DNA from: Sphaerotilus mobilis | Lineage (GTDB): Bacteria; Pseudomonadota; Gammaproteobacteria; Burkholderiales; Burkholderiaceae_C | Assembly: GCF_004216565.1 (NCBI RefSeq) | Contig: NZ_SGWV01000010.1 | Location: forward strand, 418,497 to 482,496 | Direction of reading: 5' to 3' | Length of the DNA: 64,000 nt | Shown here: positions 30,000 through 39,158 of the stretch, one piece after another | How positions within the stretch are numbered: the stretch's first letter is position 1 | Layout of the letters: each line of letters starts with the position of its first letter | Made by a program: the position numbers and the translations under genes | The notes under the pieces: generated by a model | What the model was told of the DNA's origin: nothing | Databases searched by the model: none | What the model saw: only the letters and a program-made list of their open reading frames with translations

Positions 30000-31415
30000 A
30001 TGTCACCTCACCTTGCAAGCAACACACGCCGGCTGCCCGCCGTGGTCCTGGCCGCCGCGCTGGTGGTCCTGACACCGGTCCGGGCGCAGTCCGATGCCAG
30101 CCCGGCCGCCTGGGGCGAACGGCAGGCGCTGGAGCTGCTGCAGGCGGTCGGCTCGCCGAGCGCCGGCGCAGCCAGCGTGGCCGACAGCCCCGCCTGGCTG
30201 ATGCTGCGCCAGCAGCTGGCCCGCAGCCTGCAGGATCACCCGGAAGCCCGTGCGAGCCTGGCCAGCACGCAGGGCGCCCGCGCGGCCACGCGCGAGACCG
30301 CCGCCGCCCGTCGACCCCAGTTGTCGCTGGAGGCCGAGACCGGCCACCGCGACAACGATGCCAATGAGCTGCAGGGCACCAGCTCGCGCGACTGGGACAC
30401 CGGCAGCGTCGGCCTGAACCTGCGCCAGCAGGTCTGGGACGGCGGCACCACCCAGGCCCAGATCGAGGCATCGACCGCCTTCGCCGATGGCGTCGAGGCC
30501 CGAGGCGCCGCACGCCGGGCCGACTTCGCGTTGCGTGCGATCCAGGCCTCGCTCGAACGGGTGCGCGCACGCCGCCTGGTCGAACAGGCCCGCCTGCATG
30601 TGCAGGCCCGCGACGAGATCGTGGTCGACCTGACCCGCCGCCATGAACTCGGCGGCGGCACGCTCAGCGACGTCTGGCGGGCCCGCTCGCGCGCGGTTGA
30701 AGCGCGGGGCGCACTCGTTCAAGCCGAGGCCCGGCTGCAGTCGGCCGAGGCGACCTGCCTGGAGCTGCTCGGCGCGGACGTGCCGGCCGAGCTGGACCTG
30801 CGTGCCCCGCCACTGCCCGATCTGACGTCGGTGCGGGCCTCCCCCGCCACGCAGATGGACCTGTTTGCCGCCGTGCAGGCGGCCCAGGCGGCGGTGCGCA
30901 CGGCCGAACACGAGCTGGAGGTCGCACGGCGGCGCGACGGTCCGCGCGTCGACCTTGATGCGGGCATCAGCCGGCGTGACCTGATCGGCGGCCGGCGCGC
31001 CGGCACCGACTGGCAGGCCGGCCTGACGCTGCGCCACAGCTTCTACGTGGGCGGCGCCGACGACGCCCGCATCGCCCAGGCCCGCGCCCGGCTGGACGAG
31101 GCCTCCGAGCAGCTGCGCGGCACCCGGCTGCAGCTCGAACGTTCGCTGCGTCAGGCCCTCGCCGACGACCAGATTGGCGAGCCCTTGCTGGATGCCCGCC
31201 GCGAAGGCGTGAAGCTGGCGGTCGACGCACTGCGCGGGGTGCGTGAACAGTTCGCGTTCCGGCGCGGCAGCCTGCTCGATGTGATGAGCGCTCAGGACAC
31301 ACTGCATGCCGCCGGCACCGCATGGGTCGAGGCCGAGCACAACCGGGCCTTGACCCGCTGGCGCATCGCCTACTTCACCGGTTCGCTGATGCCCTGGATC
31401 GGCCTTGCGCCCTGA
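30000..31415 (+). CDS. TolC-family outer-membrane factor of the type I secretion system
   Basis: 471 residues from ATG 30000; the open frame extends upstream, but that part lies within the terminator. Residues 1-35 are a signal peptide (AAALVVLTPVRAQ). Two internally repeated halves contain long heptad-like helices and TolC-type segments such as LRQQVWDGGTTQAQIEAS and LRHSFYVGGADDARIAQARA. It forms the outer-membrane and periplasmic tunnel. Order peroxidase, TolC, ABC exporter, HlyD indicates a dedicated exporter for the upstream RTX protein. Confidence 0.88.
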   Translation: MSPHLASNTRRLPAVVLAAALVVLTPVRAQSDASPAAWGERQALELLQAVGSPSAGAASVADSPAWLMLRQQLARSLQDHPEARASLASTQGARAATRETAAARRPQLSLEAETGHRDNDANELQGTSSRDWDTGSVGLNLRQQVWDGGTTQAQIEASTAFADGVEARGAARRADFALRAIQASLERVRARRLVEQARLHVQARDEIVVDLTRRHELGGGTLSDVWRARSRAVEARGALVQAEARLQSAEATCLELLGADVPAELDLRAPPLPDLTSVRASPATQMDLFAAVQAAQAAVRTAEHELEVARRRDGPRVDLDAGISRRDLIGGRRAGTDWQAGLTLRHSFYVGGADDARIAQARARLDEASEQLRGTRLQLERSLRQALADDQIGEPLLDARREGVKLAVDALRGVREQFAFRRGSLLDVMSAQDTLHAAGTAWVEAEHNRALTRWRIAYFTGSLMPWIGLAP

Positions 31416-31468
31416 TCCGCGAACACCGTTCGCACCGCCCGCCCCCCGATCACACCGACGAGACCGCC

Positions 31469-33775
31469 ATGAACCGAGACCTGCCCCCCGCCGGTGACGA
31501 GCACCTCGCCCTGAGCCCGCAGCGCCCGGCCGCTGCCGGCGCGCTGACCGGCCACGCGGCCGCCGAGGCCCCGCCCCTGATGGCGCCGCCCGATCCGTTC
31601 GAGGCCTGCCTGTCCTTCCTGCTCGACCACCATGAGCGGCCGCTGTCGATCGCGGCCCTGCGCGCCCGCGTCGCGCGCCCGGACGGCTCCTGGACCTTGG
31701 CCGACTTCATCGACGCGATCGAGAGCCTGGGCTTCTGGACCTCGCTGCAATACGACGCCGAGCCGCCGCGCCCGGCCCCGCATGAACCGGTGCTGCTGAT
31801 CGGCACGGACGGTGAGCCGGTCGTGCTGATCGGGCCGCTGGGCGATCCCGACGGCCCGGAAGATGCCCAGCGCTGGGACGTCTACCTGCCCGCCACCGGT
31901 CGGGTCGTGGCCCTCACGCCCGCCGAGGTGGCGGCCCGCTACGAGGGTCGCTGGGTGCAGGTGCGCCCGCCGCGTCGCCTGCCGGCATCGGAAGCCAAGA
32001 CCGCGCAAGGCCGCCACGGCCACTGGTTCTGGGGTCCGAACCGGCTGGCCCGGCCGCTCTATCTGCGCGCCGTGCTGGCCTCGATCGTCACCAGCGTGTT
32101 TGCGCTGTCGACCTCGGTCTTCACGATGATCGTCTACGACCGCGTGATCCCGAACGGCGCCACCGAGACGCTGTGGGCCCTGCTGGCGGGCATCGGCATC
32201 GTGCTGCTGAGCGACTTCGCGATCCGTTCGGTGCGCGGCTACTTCCTGGATGTGGCCGGCAGCCGGGCCGATGTCGAGATCGCTGACGCGGTGTTCGACC
32301 AGGTGCTCGACCTCGACCTGCGCGCCCAGCGCGGCTCTGCCGGCGGTCTGGCCAGCCTGCTCAAGGAATACGAGACCATCCGAGAGTTCGCCACCTCGGC
32401 CACGCTGACCACGCTGATCGATCTGCCGTTTGCACTGCTGTTCATCGGCGTGCTTTACCTGATCGGCGGTCCCATGGCCTGGGTGCCGGTGATCGCCATT
32501 CCGCTGGTCTTGATCGTCGGCGTGCTGATGCAGCCCTCGATGAAGCGCGACACCCAGATCGCGCAGGAAGACAGCCAGACCAAGCAGGCCGTGCTGATCG
32601 AGACGCTGGCCGGTCTGGAGACCATCAAGGCGGTCGGCGCCGGTGCGGTCATGCGCCGCCGCTGGCAGGACGCCGTCACGCACCAGGCCCGCATCTCGCT
32701 GCACAGCCGCTTGTTGGGCCAACTGGCCGGCAACTGGGCCAACCTGGTGGTGATGGGCGCGCAGATCGCGGTCGTCTCGGTCGGCGTGCACCTGGCGCTC
32801 AACGGCCAGGTCGGCTCCGGCGCGATCGTCGCGGCGTCCATCCTGTGCGGCCGGGCGGTCCAGCCGCTGGCCCAGCTGACGCAGCTGCTGGTGCGCCTGA
32901 ACCAGTCGCTGGCGGCCTACCGCGCGCTGGCCAAGGTGATGGCGCTGCCGCGCGAGCACACGCCCGGCGTCAACACCATGCCGCACGACCGGCTGGACGG
33001 CCAGATCGACCTGCAGGACGTCGCCTTCAGCTACCCCGGCGCGGAGCAGCCGGTGCTCGAAGGCGTCAACGTGCGCATCGAGGCCGGTCAGCGCGTGGCC
33101 ATCATCGGCCGCATCGGCTCGGGCAAGTCGACGCTGCTGAAGATGCTGCTGGGGCTGTATCGCCCCGACAAGGGCCAGCTGCGGGTGGGCGGCGTCGACG
33201 TGCGCCAGATCGACCCGGCCGACCTGCGACGCCACGTCGCGGCGGTGCTGCAGGACTGCTGGCTGATGTCGGGCACGCTGCGCCAGAACATCGCGCTGGG
33301 CGCTGACCGGCCCAGCGACGAGGAAATCCGCGAGGCCGCCACGCTGGCCGGCGCGCACGACTTCATCTCGGCGCATCCGCAGGGCTACCAGCTCAAGCTG
33401 GGCGAGAACGGCGCGGGCCTGTCCGGCGGCCAGCGCCAGGCCGTGGCGCTGGCGCGTGCGCTGGTCAGCCGTTCGCCCATCGTCGTGCTGGACGAGCCCA
33501 CCAGCGCGATGGACCCGAGCGCCGAGGCGCTGTTGCTGGCGCGCCTGAAGACCGCGCTGGTCGGCCGCACGCTGGTGCTGGTCACGCACAAGCCGTCGAT
33601 GCTCGAACTGGTCGATCACGTCATCGTGATGGACAACGGCCGGGTCGTTGCCCAAGGCCCGAAGGACATCGTGATGCGCCAAGGCGCCGCCGCCGCTGCC
33701 GGTGGCCGCGTCGCCCCGGTGCGCGCCGCTCCCCCCACGCCCCCCCGTGAAGTTGCCCCGCAGGAGGCCGCATGA
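31469..33775 (+). CDS. Type I secretion ABC exporter (permease-ATPase)
   Basis: 768 residues from ATG 31469. The N-terminal about 200 residues form a C39-peptidase-like domain without the catalytic Cys-His pair, as in RTX exporters that bind but do not cleave substrate. A six-helix membrane domain lies at about 205-470. The ATPase has Walker A GRIGSGKST, signature LSGGQRQ and Walker B IVVLDEPTSAMDP. It resembles the LapB/HlyB type. Its stop overlaps the HlyD start (ATGA), coupling their translation. It should recognise the C-terminal signal of the RTX peroxidase. Confidence 0.93.
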   Translation: MNRDLPPAGDEHLALSPQRPAAAGALTGHAAAEAPPLMAPPDPFEACLSFLLDHHERPLSIAALRARVARPDGSWTLADFIDAIESLGFWTSLQYDAEPPRPAPHEPVLLIGTDGEPVVLIGPLGDPDGPEDAQRWDVYLPATGRVVALTPAEVAARYEGRWVQVRPPRRLPASEAKTAQGRHGHWFWGPNRLARPLYLRAVLASIVTSVFALSTSVFTMIVYDRVIPNGATETLWALLAGIGIVLLSDFAIRSVRGYFLDVAGSRADVEIADAVFDQVLDLDLRAQRGSAGGLASLLKEYETIREFATSATLTTLIDLPFALLFIGVLYLIGGPMAWVPVIAIPLVLIVGVLMQPSMKRDTQIAQEDSQTKQAVLIETLAGLETIKAVGAGAVMRRRWQDAVTHQARISLHSRLLGQLAGNWANLVVMGAQIAVVSVGVHLALNGQVGSGAIVAASILCGRAVQPLAQLTQLLVRLNQSLAAYRALAKVMALPREHTPGVNTMPHDRLDGQIDLQDVAFSYPGAEQPVLEGVNVRIEAGQRVAIIGRIGSGKSTLLKMLLGLYRPDKGQLRVGGVDVRQIDPADLRRHVAAVLQDCWLMSGTLRQNIALGADRPSDEEIREAATLAGAHDFISAHPQGYQLKLGENGAGLSGGQRQAVALARALVSRSPIVVLDEPTSAMDPSAEALLLARLKTALVGRTLVLVTHKPSMLELVDHVIVMDNGRVVAQGPKDIVMRQGAAAAAGGRVAPVRAAPPTPPREVAPQEAA

Positions 33776-35193
33776 AGAAGAACAGCCAACCGTCCGACGC
33801 CGACGGACCGGTCACCGTCCAGCCCACGCTGCACGGTGCGTTCGACGAGGTGCCACGCACGACCCGCACGACCCGCCGAGGGCGCCCGGTCGCCAGCGGC
33901 CGCGAGACGCTGTCGGCCGCGGCCCGCCTGGGCGAGGTCTCGCGCGCGGCCAGCATCTTGCTGTTCACCATCACCGGTGCCTTCATCGCCCTGGGCGCCT
34001 GGGCGTCCGTGGCCGAGATCGACACCGTCGCGCAGACGCTGGGCAAGGTCGTGCCCTCGGCGCGGGTGCAGAGCGTGCAGAGCCTCGAAGGCGGCGTGGT
34101 GCAGGAGATCCACGTCCAGCCCGGCCAGACGGTCGAAGCGGGCGCGGTGCTGGTCTCGCTCAGCCCCATCCAGGTCGACGCGGACCTGCAGACCCGCAGC
34201 GCCCAGTCCGACAACCAGCAAGCCCGCAGCGCCCGCCTGCTGGCCGAGGCCACGGGCGCGACGCCGCTGTTCGATGCCGGCCTGCGCCAGCGCCAGCCGC
34301 AGCTGGTCGCGGCAGAGCTGGCCGCCTTCGAAACCCGCCGCATCGAGCAGGACACGCAGATGCGCATGCTCGACGCCCAGGTGGCGCAGAAGACCGCCGA
34401 GCGCGAGGAGGTCCGCAACAGCCTGGAGACGGCCCAGCGCAGCCTGAAGACCACCCGCGAGGAACGTGCGCTGGTCGACGGCCTGGTCCAGCGCGGGCTG
34501 GAGCCGCGCATCGAGCTGGTCCGGCTGGACCGCCAGATCGCCGAAGCCGAGGGCCGCCGCGAAGGCGCCATCGCGACGCTCGCGCGCATCGAGCAGAGCA
34601 TCCTCGAGACCTCGGCCCGGCGCGACAACCTCTCGCGCCAGTTCCGCGCCCAGGCGCGCGACGAACTGAACCGCGTCCAGGCCGAACTGCGCGCCCTCGG
34701 CCCCAGCCTGCCGGCCCTGAAGGACCGCATCGAACGCACGGCGCTGAAGGCCCCGGTGCGCAGCATCGTCAACCGCGTCTTCGTCACCAACGTCGGCGCC
34801 GTCGCACGGGCTGGCGAACCGGTGGTCGAGCTGGTGCCGGTGGAGGACAAGCTGGTGGTCGAGGCCATGGTCCTGCCCAAGGACATCGGCTTCATCCGCC
34901 AGGGTCAGGACGCCCGCGTCAAGCTGACCGCCTACGACTACGCCATCTACGGCGCCCTGCCCGCCAAGGTCACGCGCGTGGGGGCCGACGCGGTCACCAA
35001 CGAACGCGGCGAGAGCCACTACATCGTCCACATGGAAACCGACCGCAGCGCCGTCGCCGCCCTGGGCCGCGAACTGCCGATGCTCTCAGGCATGCAAGCC
35101 CAGAGCGACATCGTCACCGGCTCGAAGACGGTGGCCGACTACCTGCTCAAGCCGCTGGTCGGCGTGCGCGAGAACGCCTTCCGCGAGCGGTGA
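33772..35193 (+). CDS. HlyD-family periplasmic adaptor of the type I secretion system
   Basis: 473 residues. A cytoplasmic N-terminus precedes one membrane helix at 60-82. A lipoyl domain (VQSVQSLEGGVVQEIHVQPG), a long periplasmic coiled coil (about 140-300, rich in Glu, Arg and Gln), then ALKAPVRSIVNRVFVTNVG and a C-terminal beta-barrel domain follow. It bridges the ABC exporter and TolC-like channel. Last gene of the secretion unit; the start overlaps the exporter stop. Confidence 0.93.
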   Translation: MKKNSQPSDADGPVTVQPTLHGAFDEVPRTTRTTRRGRPVASGRETLSAAARLGEVSRAASILLFTITGAFIALGAWASVAEIDTVAQTLGKVVPSARVQSVQSLEGGVVQEIHVQPGQTVEAGAVLVSLSPIQVDADLQTRSAQSDNQQARSARLLAEATGATPLFDAGLRQRQPQLVAAELAAFETRRIEQDTQMRMLDAQVAQKTAEREEVRNSLETAQRSLKTTREERALVDGLVQRGLEPRIELVRLDRQIAEAEGRREGAIATLARIEQSILETSARRDNLSRQFRAQARDELNRVQAELRALGPSLPALKDRIERTALKAPVRSIVNRVFVTNVGAVARAGEPVVELVPVEDKLVVEAMVLPKDIGFIRQGQDARVKLTAYDYAIYGALPAKVTRVGADAVTNERGESHYIVHMETDRSAVAALGRELPMLSGMQAQSDIVTGSKTVADYLLKPLVGVRENAFRER

Positions 35194-35482
35194 ATGTGAG
35201 CCCCCGGTCTCGCGCAAGCGCGAGACCGCCCCCCAAGGGGGCTGCGCAGCCCGCCTTGGGGCGGCCCGGCGCCGGTCTGCGGGCGCGGCCGCGAGCCAGC
35301 GGCATCAGGCGCCAGGCGCCAGGCGTAAGGCCGTTGAACGTCGCCGATCAGCACAAGCGAGCGGCAGGGTTCGGTCGGCTGATATCCCCTCGGCGTACTC
35401 GCCGGGCGAGGGGCCGCCCCAAGCCGGCTGACATCCCCTCGGGGGATCGACCGGCGTACTCGCCGGGCGAGGGGCAGAAACG
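35194..35482. repeat. Intergenic repeat region between the secretion operon and livF
   Basis: 289 bp without a gene. It carries one family A core (35255-35272) with flanking hairpin arms, and an exact 24-bp direct repeat, starting CGGCGTACTCGCCGGGCGAG, at 35391-35414 and 35452-35475. The stretch is convergently flanked by the HlyD-like and livF genes, so it may help end both transcripts. Confidence 0.7.
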
Positions 35483-36199
35483 TTACACGCCCAAGTAACG
35501 CCCCAGCGCGGCGTCCTCGGCCACGGCGGCGCTGCGGCCGGACAGGACGACCTGGCCCTTTTGCAGGACCAGCGCCTGGTCGCTGCGGGCCAGGACCTTG
35601 CGCCAGTCGCGGTCGACGATCAGCGTGGCGATGCCGCTGGCGCGGATCTCGGCGATGACGCGCCAGATCTCGGCCACGATCAGAGGGGCGAGGCCTTCGG
35701 TGGCCTCGTCGAGGATGATCAGCTCGGGATGGGTCATCAGCGCGCGGCCGATCGACAGCATCTGCTGCTCGCCGCCCGAGAGCTGGTTGCCCATGTTGGC
35801 GATGCGTTCCTGCAGGCGCGGGAAGGTCGCCATGACACGCTCGAAGGTCCAGTCGTTGCGCCCGTCACGGCCGCGACGGGCGGCCATCAAGAGGTTCTCG
35901 CGCACGCTGAGGTTGGGGAAGACGCCACGGCCTTCGGGCACATAGGCCACACCCAGCCGCGCAGCGGCGTGCGGGCGCGCCTTCGACATGTCCTGGCCGA
36001 ACAGGCCGATGTGGCCGTCACGCTGCGTGACGTGGCCCAGCAGGGTCCGGATCAGCGTGCTCTTGCCCATGCCGTTGCGGCCCAGCAGGCCCACCGTCTC
36101 GCCACGCGCGATCTGCAGGCTGACGCCATGCAGCACATGGCTGGAGCCGTACCAGGCGTGCAGGTCGCGGGCATCGAGGATCAGTTCGCTCGTCGTCAT
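35483..36199 (-). CDS. livF: Branched-chain-type ABC transporter ATPase (LivF)
   Basis: 238 residues from ATG 36199. Walker A GRNGMGKST, signature LSGGEQQ and Walker B LIILDEATEGLAP fit LivF. With LivG it powers the LivHM membrane pair. The transporter genes form one minus-strand run with an alpha/beta hydrolase, benzoate-CoA ligase and DUF4863 gene beginning next to boxR, so an aromatic acid such as benzoate is the likely substrate rather than leucine. The specificity is inferred from context only. Confidence 0.9.
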   Translation of the reverse strand: MTTSELILDARDLHAWYGSSHVLHGVSLQIARGETVGLLGRNGMGKSTLIRTLLGHVTQRDGHIGLFGQDMSKARPHAAARLGVAYVPEGRGVFPNLSVRENLLMAARRGRDGRNDWTFERVMATFPRLQERIANMGNQLSGGEQQMLSIGRALMTHPELIILDEATEGLAPLIVAEIWRVIAEIRASGIATLIVDRDWRKVLARSDQALVLQKGQVVLSGRSAAVAEDAALGRYLGV

Positions 36200-36200
36200 C

Positions 36201-36986
36201 TCAATGGCCCCCGAGGTAAGCCGCCTGCACGCCGGCATCGGCGCGCACCGCGTCGGGCGTGTCGCTGGCGATGACCGCACCGTTGACCATCACGGTGATG
36301 CGGTCGGCGATGCGGAAGACCGCATCCATGTCGTGTTCGACCAGCAGGATGGCGTGCCGGGTCCGCAGCGCCGCCAGCAGGGCCAGCATGCGTTCGGTCT
36401 CCTCGGCGCCCATGCCGGCCAGCGGCTCGTCGAGCAGCAGCACCTGCGGCGACGTCGACAGGCACATCGCGATCTCCAGCTGGCGCTTCTGGCCATGCGA
36501 CAGCAGACCGGCGGTGCGATCGAGCTGATCGCCCAGCCCGGCCTGCTCGGCGGCGGCCAGCGCGGCCTCGCGGCTGGGCCGGCAGGCCTGTGCGTCCTGC
36601 CACCAGGCCCATGGCTTCGGGGTGCGCGACTGGGCGGCAAGCCGGCAGTTCTCGAACACGCTGAAGGTCGGGTAGATGGTGTTGCGCTGGTAGCTGCGGC
36701 CCAGGCCGGCGCGGGCGCGGCGCGGCTGGCTCCAGCGCGTGACGTCCTGACCCAGCAGCTCGACCCCACCCTCGGACGGCGGGATCTCGCCGGAGAGCAG
36801 GTTGATCAGCGTGGACTTGCCCGCGCCGTTGGTGCCGATCACCGCATGCACCTGGCCGCGTCGCAGGTCCAGCGAGACGCCGTCGACCGCCACCAGGCCA
36901 CCCCAGCGGCGGGTCAGCTTCAGGCCGCGCAGCAGCACGTCATCGCCGGCCATGGCCGCGTCCTTCTTGTCCTTGACCGTGCTCAT
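36201..36986 (-). CDS. livG: Branched-chain-type ABC transporter ATPase (LivG)
   Basis: 261 residues. Walker A GTNGAGKST, the LivG-type signature LLSHGQKRQLEIA and Walker B VLLLDEPLAGMG are present. An LivG-specific long insert between Walker A and signature is visible (TRWSQPRRARAGLGRSYQ to WWQDAQ). The gene starts within the end of livM (ATGA overlap) and ends 1 bp before the livF start, indicating tight co-translation. Confidence 0.92.
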   Translation of the reverse strand: MSTVKDKKDAAMAGDDVLLRGLKLTRRWGGLVAVDGVSLDLRRGQVHAVIGTNGAGKSTLINLLSGEIPPSEGGVELLGQDVTRWSQPRRARAGLGRSYQRNTIYPTFSVFENCRLAAQSRTPKPWAWWQDAQACRPSREAALAAAEQAGLGDQLDRTAGLLSHGQKRQLEIAMCLSTSPQVLLLDEPLAGMGAEETERMLALLAALRTRHAILLVEHDMDAVFRIADRITVMVNGAVIASDTPDAVRADAGVQAAYLGGH

Positions 36987-38020
36987 CGCGCCGTCCCTCC
37001 TTCAACCCGGCGGGCGCCGCTCAGACGCCCGTCCAGGCGTTCGCGGATCTGCGCGGGCACGCCCACCAGGCCACGCGGCAGCAGCGCGACGCTGGCGATG
37101 ATGGTCAGCCCCAGTCCCAGGTGCCAGTGCTTGGCGTAGGCACCGAAGATGGCCTCGGACTTGAAAAACTCCTGCAGCAGCGCAAACGCGAAGGCCCCGA
37201 TCAGCGCGCCGCGCAAGCGGCCCAGGCCGCCGAGGATGATCATGATCAGCACCGCGCCGGACATGTGCCAGCTCAGCAGCTCGGGGTTGACGTAGCCGTC
37301 CTTGACGCCGAAGAGGAAGCCGGCCAGACCGGCGATCGCGCCGGACACGCCGAAGGCGGCGAGCTTGTACGGATAGGTCGCGAAGCCGGTCGCGCGCATG
37401 CGCTGCTCATTGACCTTGATGCCCGCCAGCGCCCGGCCGAAGCGCGAGCGCAGCAGCACGGCGAGGAAGACATGCACGGCGATCAGGCTGGCCAGCGTGA
37501 AGCCGTAGAACACCTTGGGCTTGTCCAGGTCCAGCCAGACCGAGCCACCGACGTCGAGCACCGGCTTGATGTAGAGGTAGATGCCATCGGTGCCGCCGCC
37601 CAGCGGGGTGTCATGCACGATGTAGTAGGCCATCTGGGCAAACGCCAGCGTGACCATGATGAAGTAGACGCCCTGGGTGCGCAGCGACAGCGCACCGACC
37701 GCCAGCGCATACAGGCCCGCCGCGATCAGGCTCAGCGGCAACAGCGCCAGCAGTGCGGGCGTGTCGCCTTCGGGCGCGCCCAGCACGGCGGCATAGGCAC
37801 CGATGCCGAAGAAGGCCGCCTGGCCGAAACAGACCAGCCCGGTCGAGCCGACCAGCAGTTCCAGGCTCAGCGCCAGCACCGCATACACCATGATCTTGGT
37901 GACCAGGTCGATGCCATAACCACCGGCCACCAGCGGATAGGCCGCCAGCAGCGCGTAGGCAACCAGCTCGAAACCGATCGGCGGGCGCGCCGTTGACCGC
38001 CTTGCTTGTTCAACGTTCAT
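36983..38020 (-). CDS. livM: Branched-chain-type ABC transporter permease (LivM)
   Basis: 345 residues with eight or more hydrophobic segments and the LivM signatures LSLELLVGSTGLVCFGQAAFFGIGAY near the start and GGLGRLRGALIGAFAF near the end (the cytoplasmic coupling region). It pairs with LivH in the inner membrane. A dispersed hairpin repeat (family B) separates it from livH. Confidence 0.93.
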   Translation of the reverse strand: MNVEQARRSTARPPIGFELVAYALLAAYPLVAGGYGIDLVTKIMVYAVLALSLELLVGSTGLVCFGQAAFFGIGAYAAVLGAPEGDTPALLALLPLSLIAAGLYALAVGALSLRTQGVYFIMVTLAFAQMAYYIVHDTPLGGGTDGIYLYIKPVLDVGGSVWLDLDKPKVFYGFTLASLIAVHVFLAVLLRSRFGRALAGIKVNEQRMRATGFATYPYKLAAFGVSGAIAGLAGFLFGVKDGYVNPELLSWHMSGAVLIMIILGGLGRLRGALIGAFAFALLQEFFKSEAIFGAYAKHWHLGLGLTIIASVALLPRGLVGVPAQIRERLDGRLSGARRVEGGTAR

Positions 38021-38063
38021 GTCACTGCACCTTCAGGCAAGAGACGGATGTCAGCCAGCACAT

Positions 38064-38126
38064 GCCGTGGAACCGGCTTTGCCGGGCCACTGGCATGGCC
38101 CCCTTGAGGGGGCGCGCAACGCGCGT
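38064..38126 (+). repeat. Dispersed intergenic repeat, family B, copy 1
   Basis: About 63 bp beginning GCCGTGGAACCGGC. It contains three small hairpins: CCGGCTTTGCCGG, CCCCCTTGAGGGGG-like and GCGCGCAACGCGCG. It fills most of the livM-livH gap; a near-identical copy lies between livH and the binding-protein gene. Confidence 0.8.
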
Positions 38127-38141
38127 AGGGGAGGAGCCCAT

Positions 38142-39023
38142 TCAGCCTGCCTTGAAAAGACCGCTGGGTTTCCACAGCAGGATCAGCGCCATCAGCACAT
38201 AGACCAGCACGCCGGCCGCCTGCGGGAACACCACCTTGCCGAAGGTGTCGACCACGCCGATCAGCAAGGACGCCAGCAGCGCGCCGCGGATCGAGCCGAT
38301 GCCGCCGATCACGACGACGACGAAGCAGATGATCAGCACCGAGTTGCCCATGCCCGGGTAGACCGAGGACACCGGCGCGGCCACCATGCCGGCCAGCACG
38401 GCAATCGCCACGCCAGCGGCAAACACGACGCGGTAGAGGAACTGGATGTCGATGCCCAGCGACTGCACCATCTCGCGGTTGCTGCTGCCCGCGCGGATCA
38501 TCATGCCCAGGCGGGTGCGCGTGAACACGAGGTACATGCCCAGCGCCAGCAGCAGGCAGACCGCCGAGATGAAGAGCCGGTAGACCGGGTAGGTCATCAG
38601 CTCGCCCAGCGGCAGCGTGCCGGCCAGCAGCTCGGGCGGCTGCACGCCGTGCACGTCGTCGCCGACGGTCAGGCTGCGCAGCTCCTCGAACACCAGGATC
38701 AGGCCGTAGGTCATCAGCACCTGCTGCAGGTGCTCACGCTCGTAGAGGTAGCTGAAGAACACCCATTCGAGCAAATAGCCCAGCAGCACCGACAGCACCA
38801 GGCCGCAGACCAGCGTGGCAAAGAAGCCGCCGCCAAAGGTGCGTTCGACGATCGGCGCCAGCGCGTAGGCCATGTAGGCGCCGATCATGTAGAAGCTGCC
38901 GTGCGCCAGGTTGATGACGCCCATGATCCCGAAGATCAGCGTCAGGCCCGAGGCGACCAGGAACAGCAGCAGCCCGTACTGCAACGCGTTCAGGCACTGG
39001 ATCAGGAAGGTGGCGAGGTCCAT
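38142..39023 (-). CDS. livH: Branched-chain-type ABC transporter permease (LivH)
   Basis: 293 residues, strongly hydrophobic with about eight membrane segments. The LivH signatures ASGLTLIFGIMGVINLAHGSFYMIG at the N-terminal side (start of the signature only) and GGIGSIRGALLASLLIG near the C-terminus are clear. It forms the transport channel with LivM. It is flanked on both sides by copies of the family B repeat. Confidence 0.93.
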   Translation of the reverse strand: MDLATFLIQCLNALQYGLLLFLVASGLTLIFGIMGVINLAHGSFYMIGAYMAYALAPIVERTFGGGFFATLVCGLVLSVLLGYLLEWVFFSYLYEREHLQQVLMTYGLILVFEELRSLTVGDDVHGVQPPELLAGTLPLGELMTYPVYRLFISAVCLLLALGMYLVFTRTRLGMMIRAGSSNREMVQSLGIDIQFLYRVVFAAGVAIAVLAGMVAAPVSSVYPGMGNSVLIICFVVVVIGGIGSIRGALLASLLIGVVDTFGKVVFPQAAGVLVYVLMALILLWKPSGLFKAG

Positions 39024-39085
39024 GTCAGCTTTCGAAGTCGCCAGATGCTAGGCCCGCGGCAGGTCGCAAGACCCACCCAGCAAAC

Positions 39086-39150
39086 GCCGTGGAACCGGCT
39101 GTGCCGGGCCACTGGCATTGCCCCCTTGAGGGGGCGCGCAAAGCGCGTCG
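39086..39150 (+). repeat. Dispersed intergenic repeat, family B, copy 2
   Basis: Near-identical to copy 1 (differences include GGCTGTGCCGG for GGCTTTGCCGG). It lies between livH and the solute-binding protein gene; mRNA hairpins here could set different transcript levels for the binding protein and the membrane subunits. Confidence 0.8.
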
Positions 39151-39158
39151 GGGGTGGG

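Noticed and set aside
31469..32080. Active C39 peptidase in the type I exporter
   Set aside because: The domain lacks the catalytic cysteine, and the RTX substrate has no double-glycine leader.
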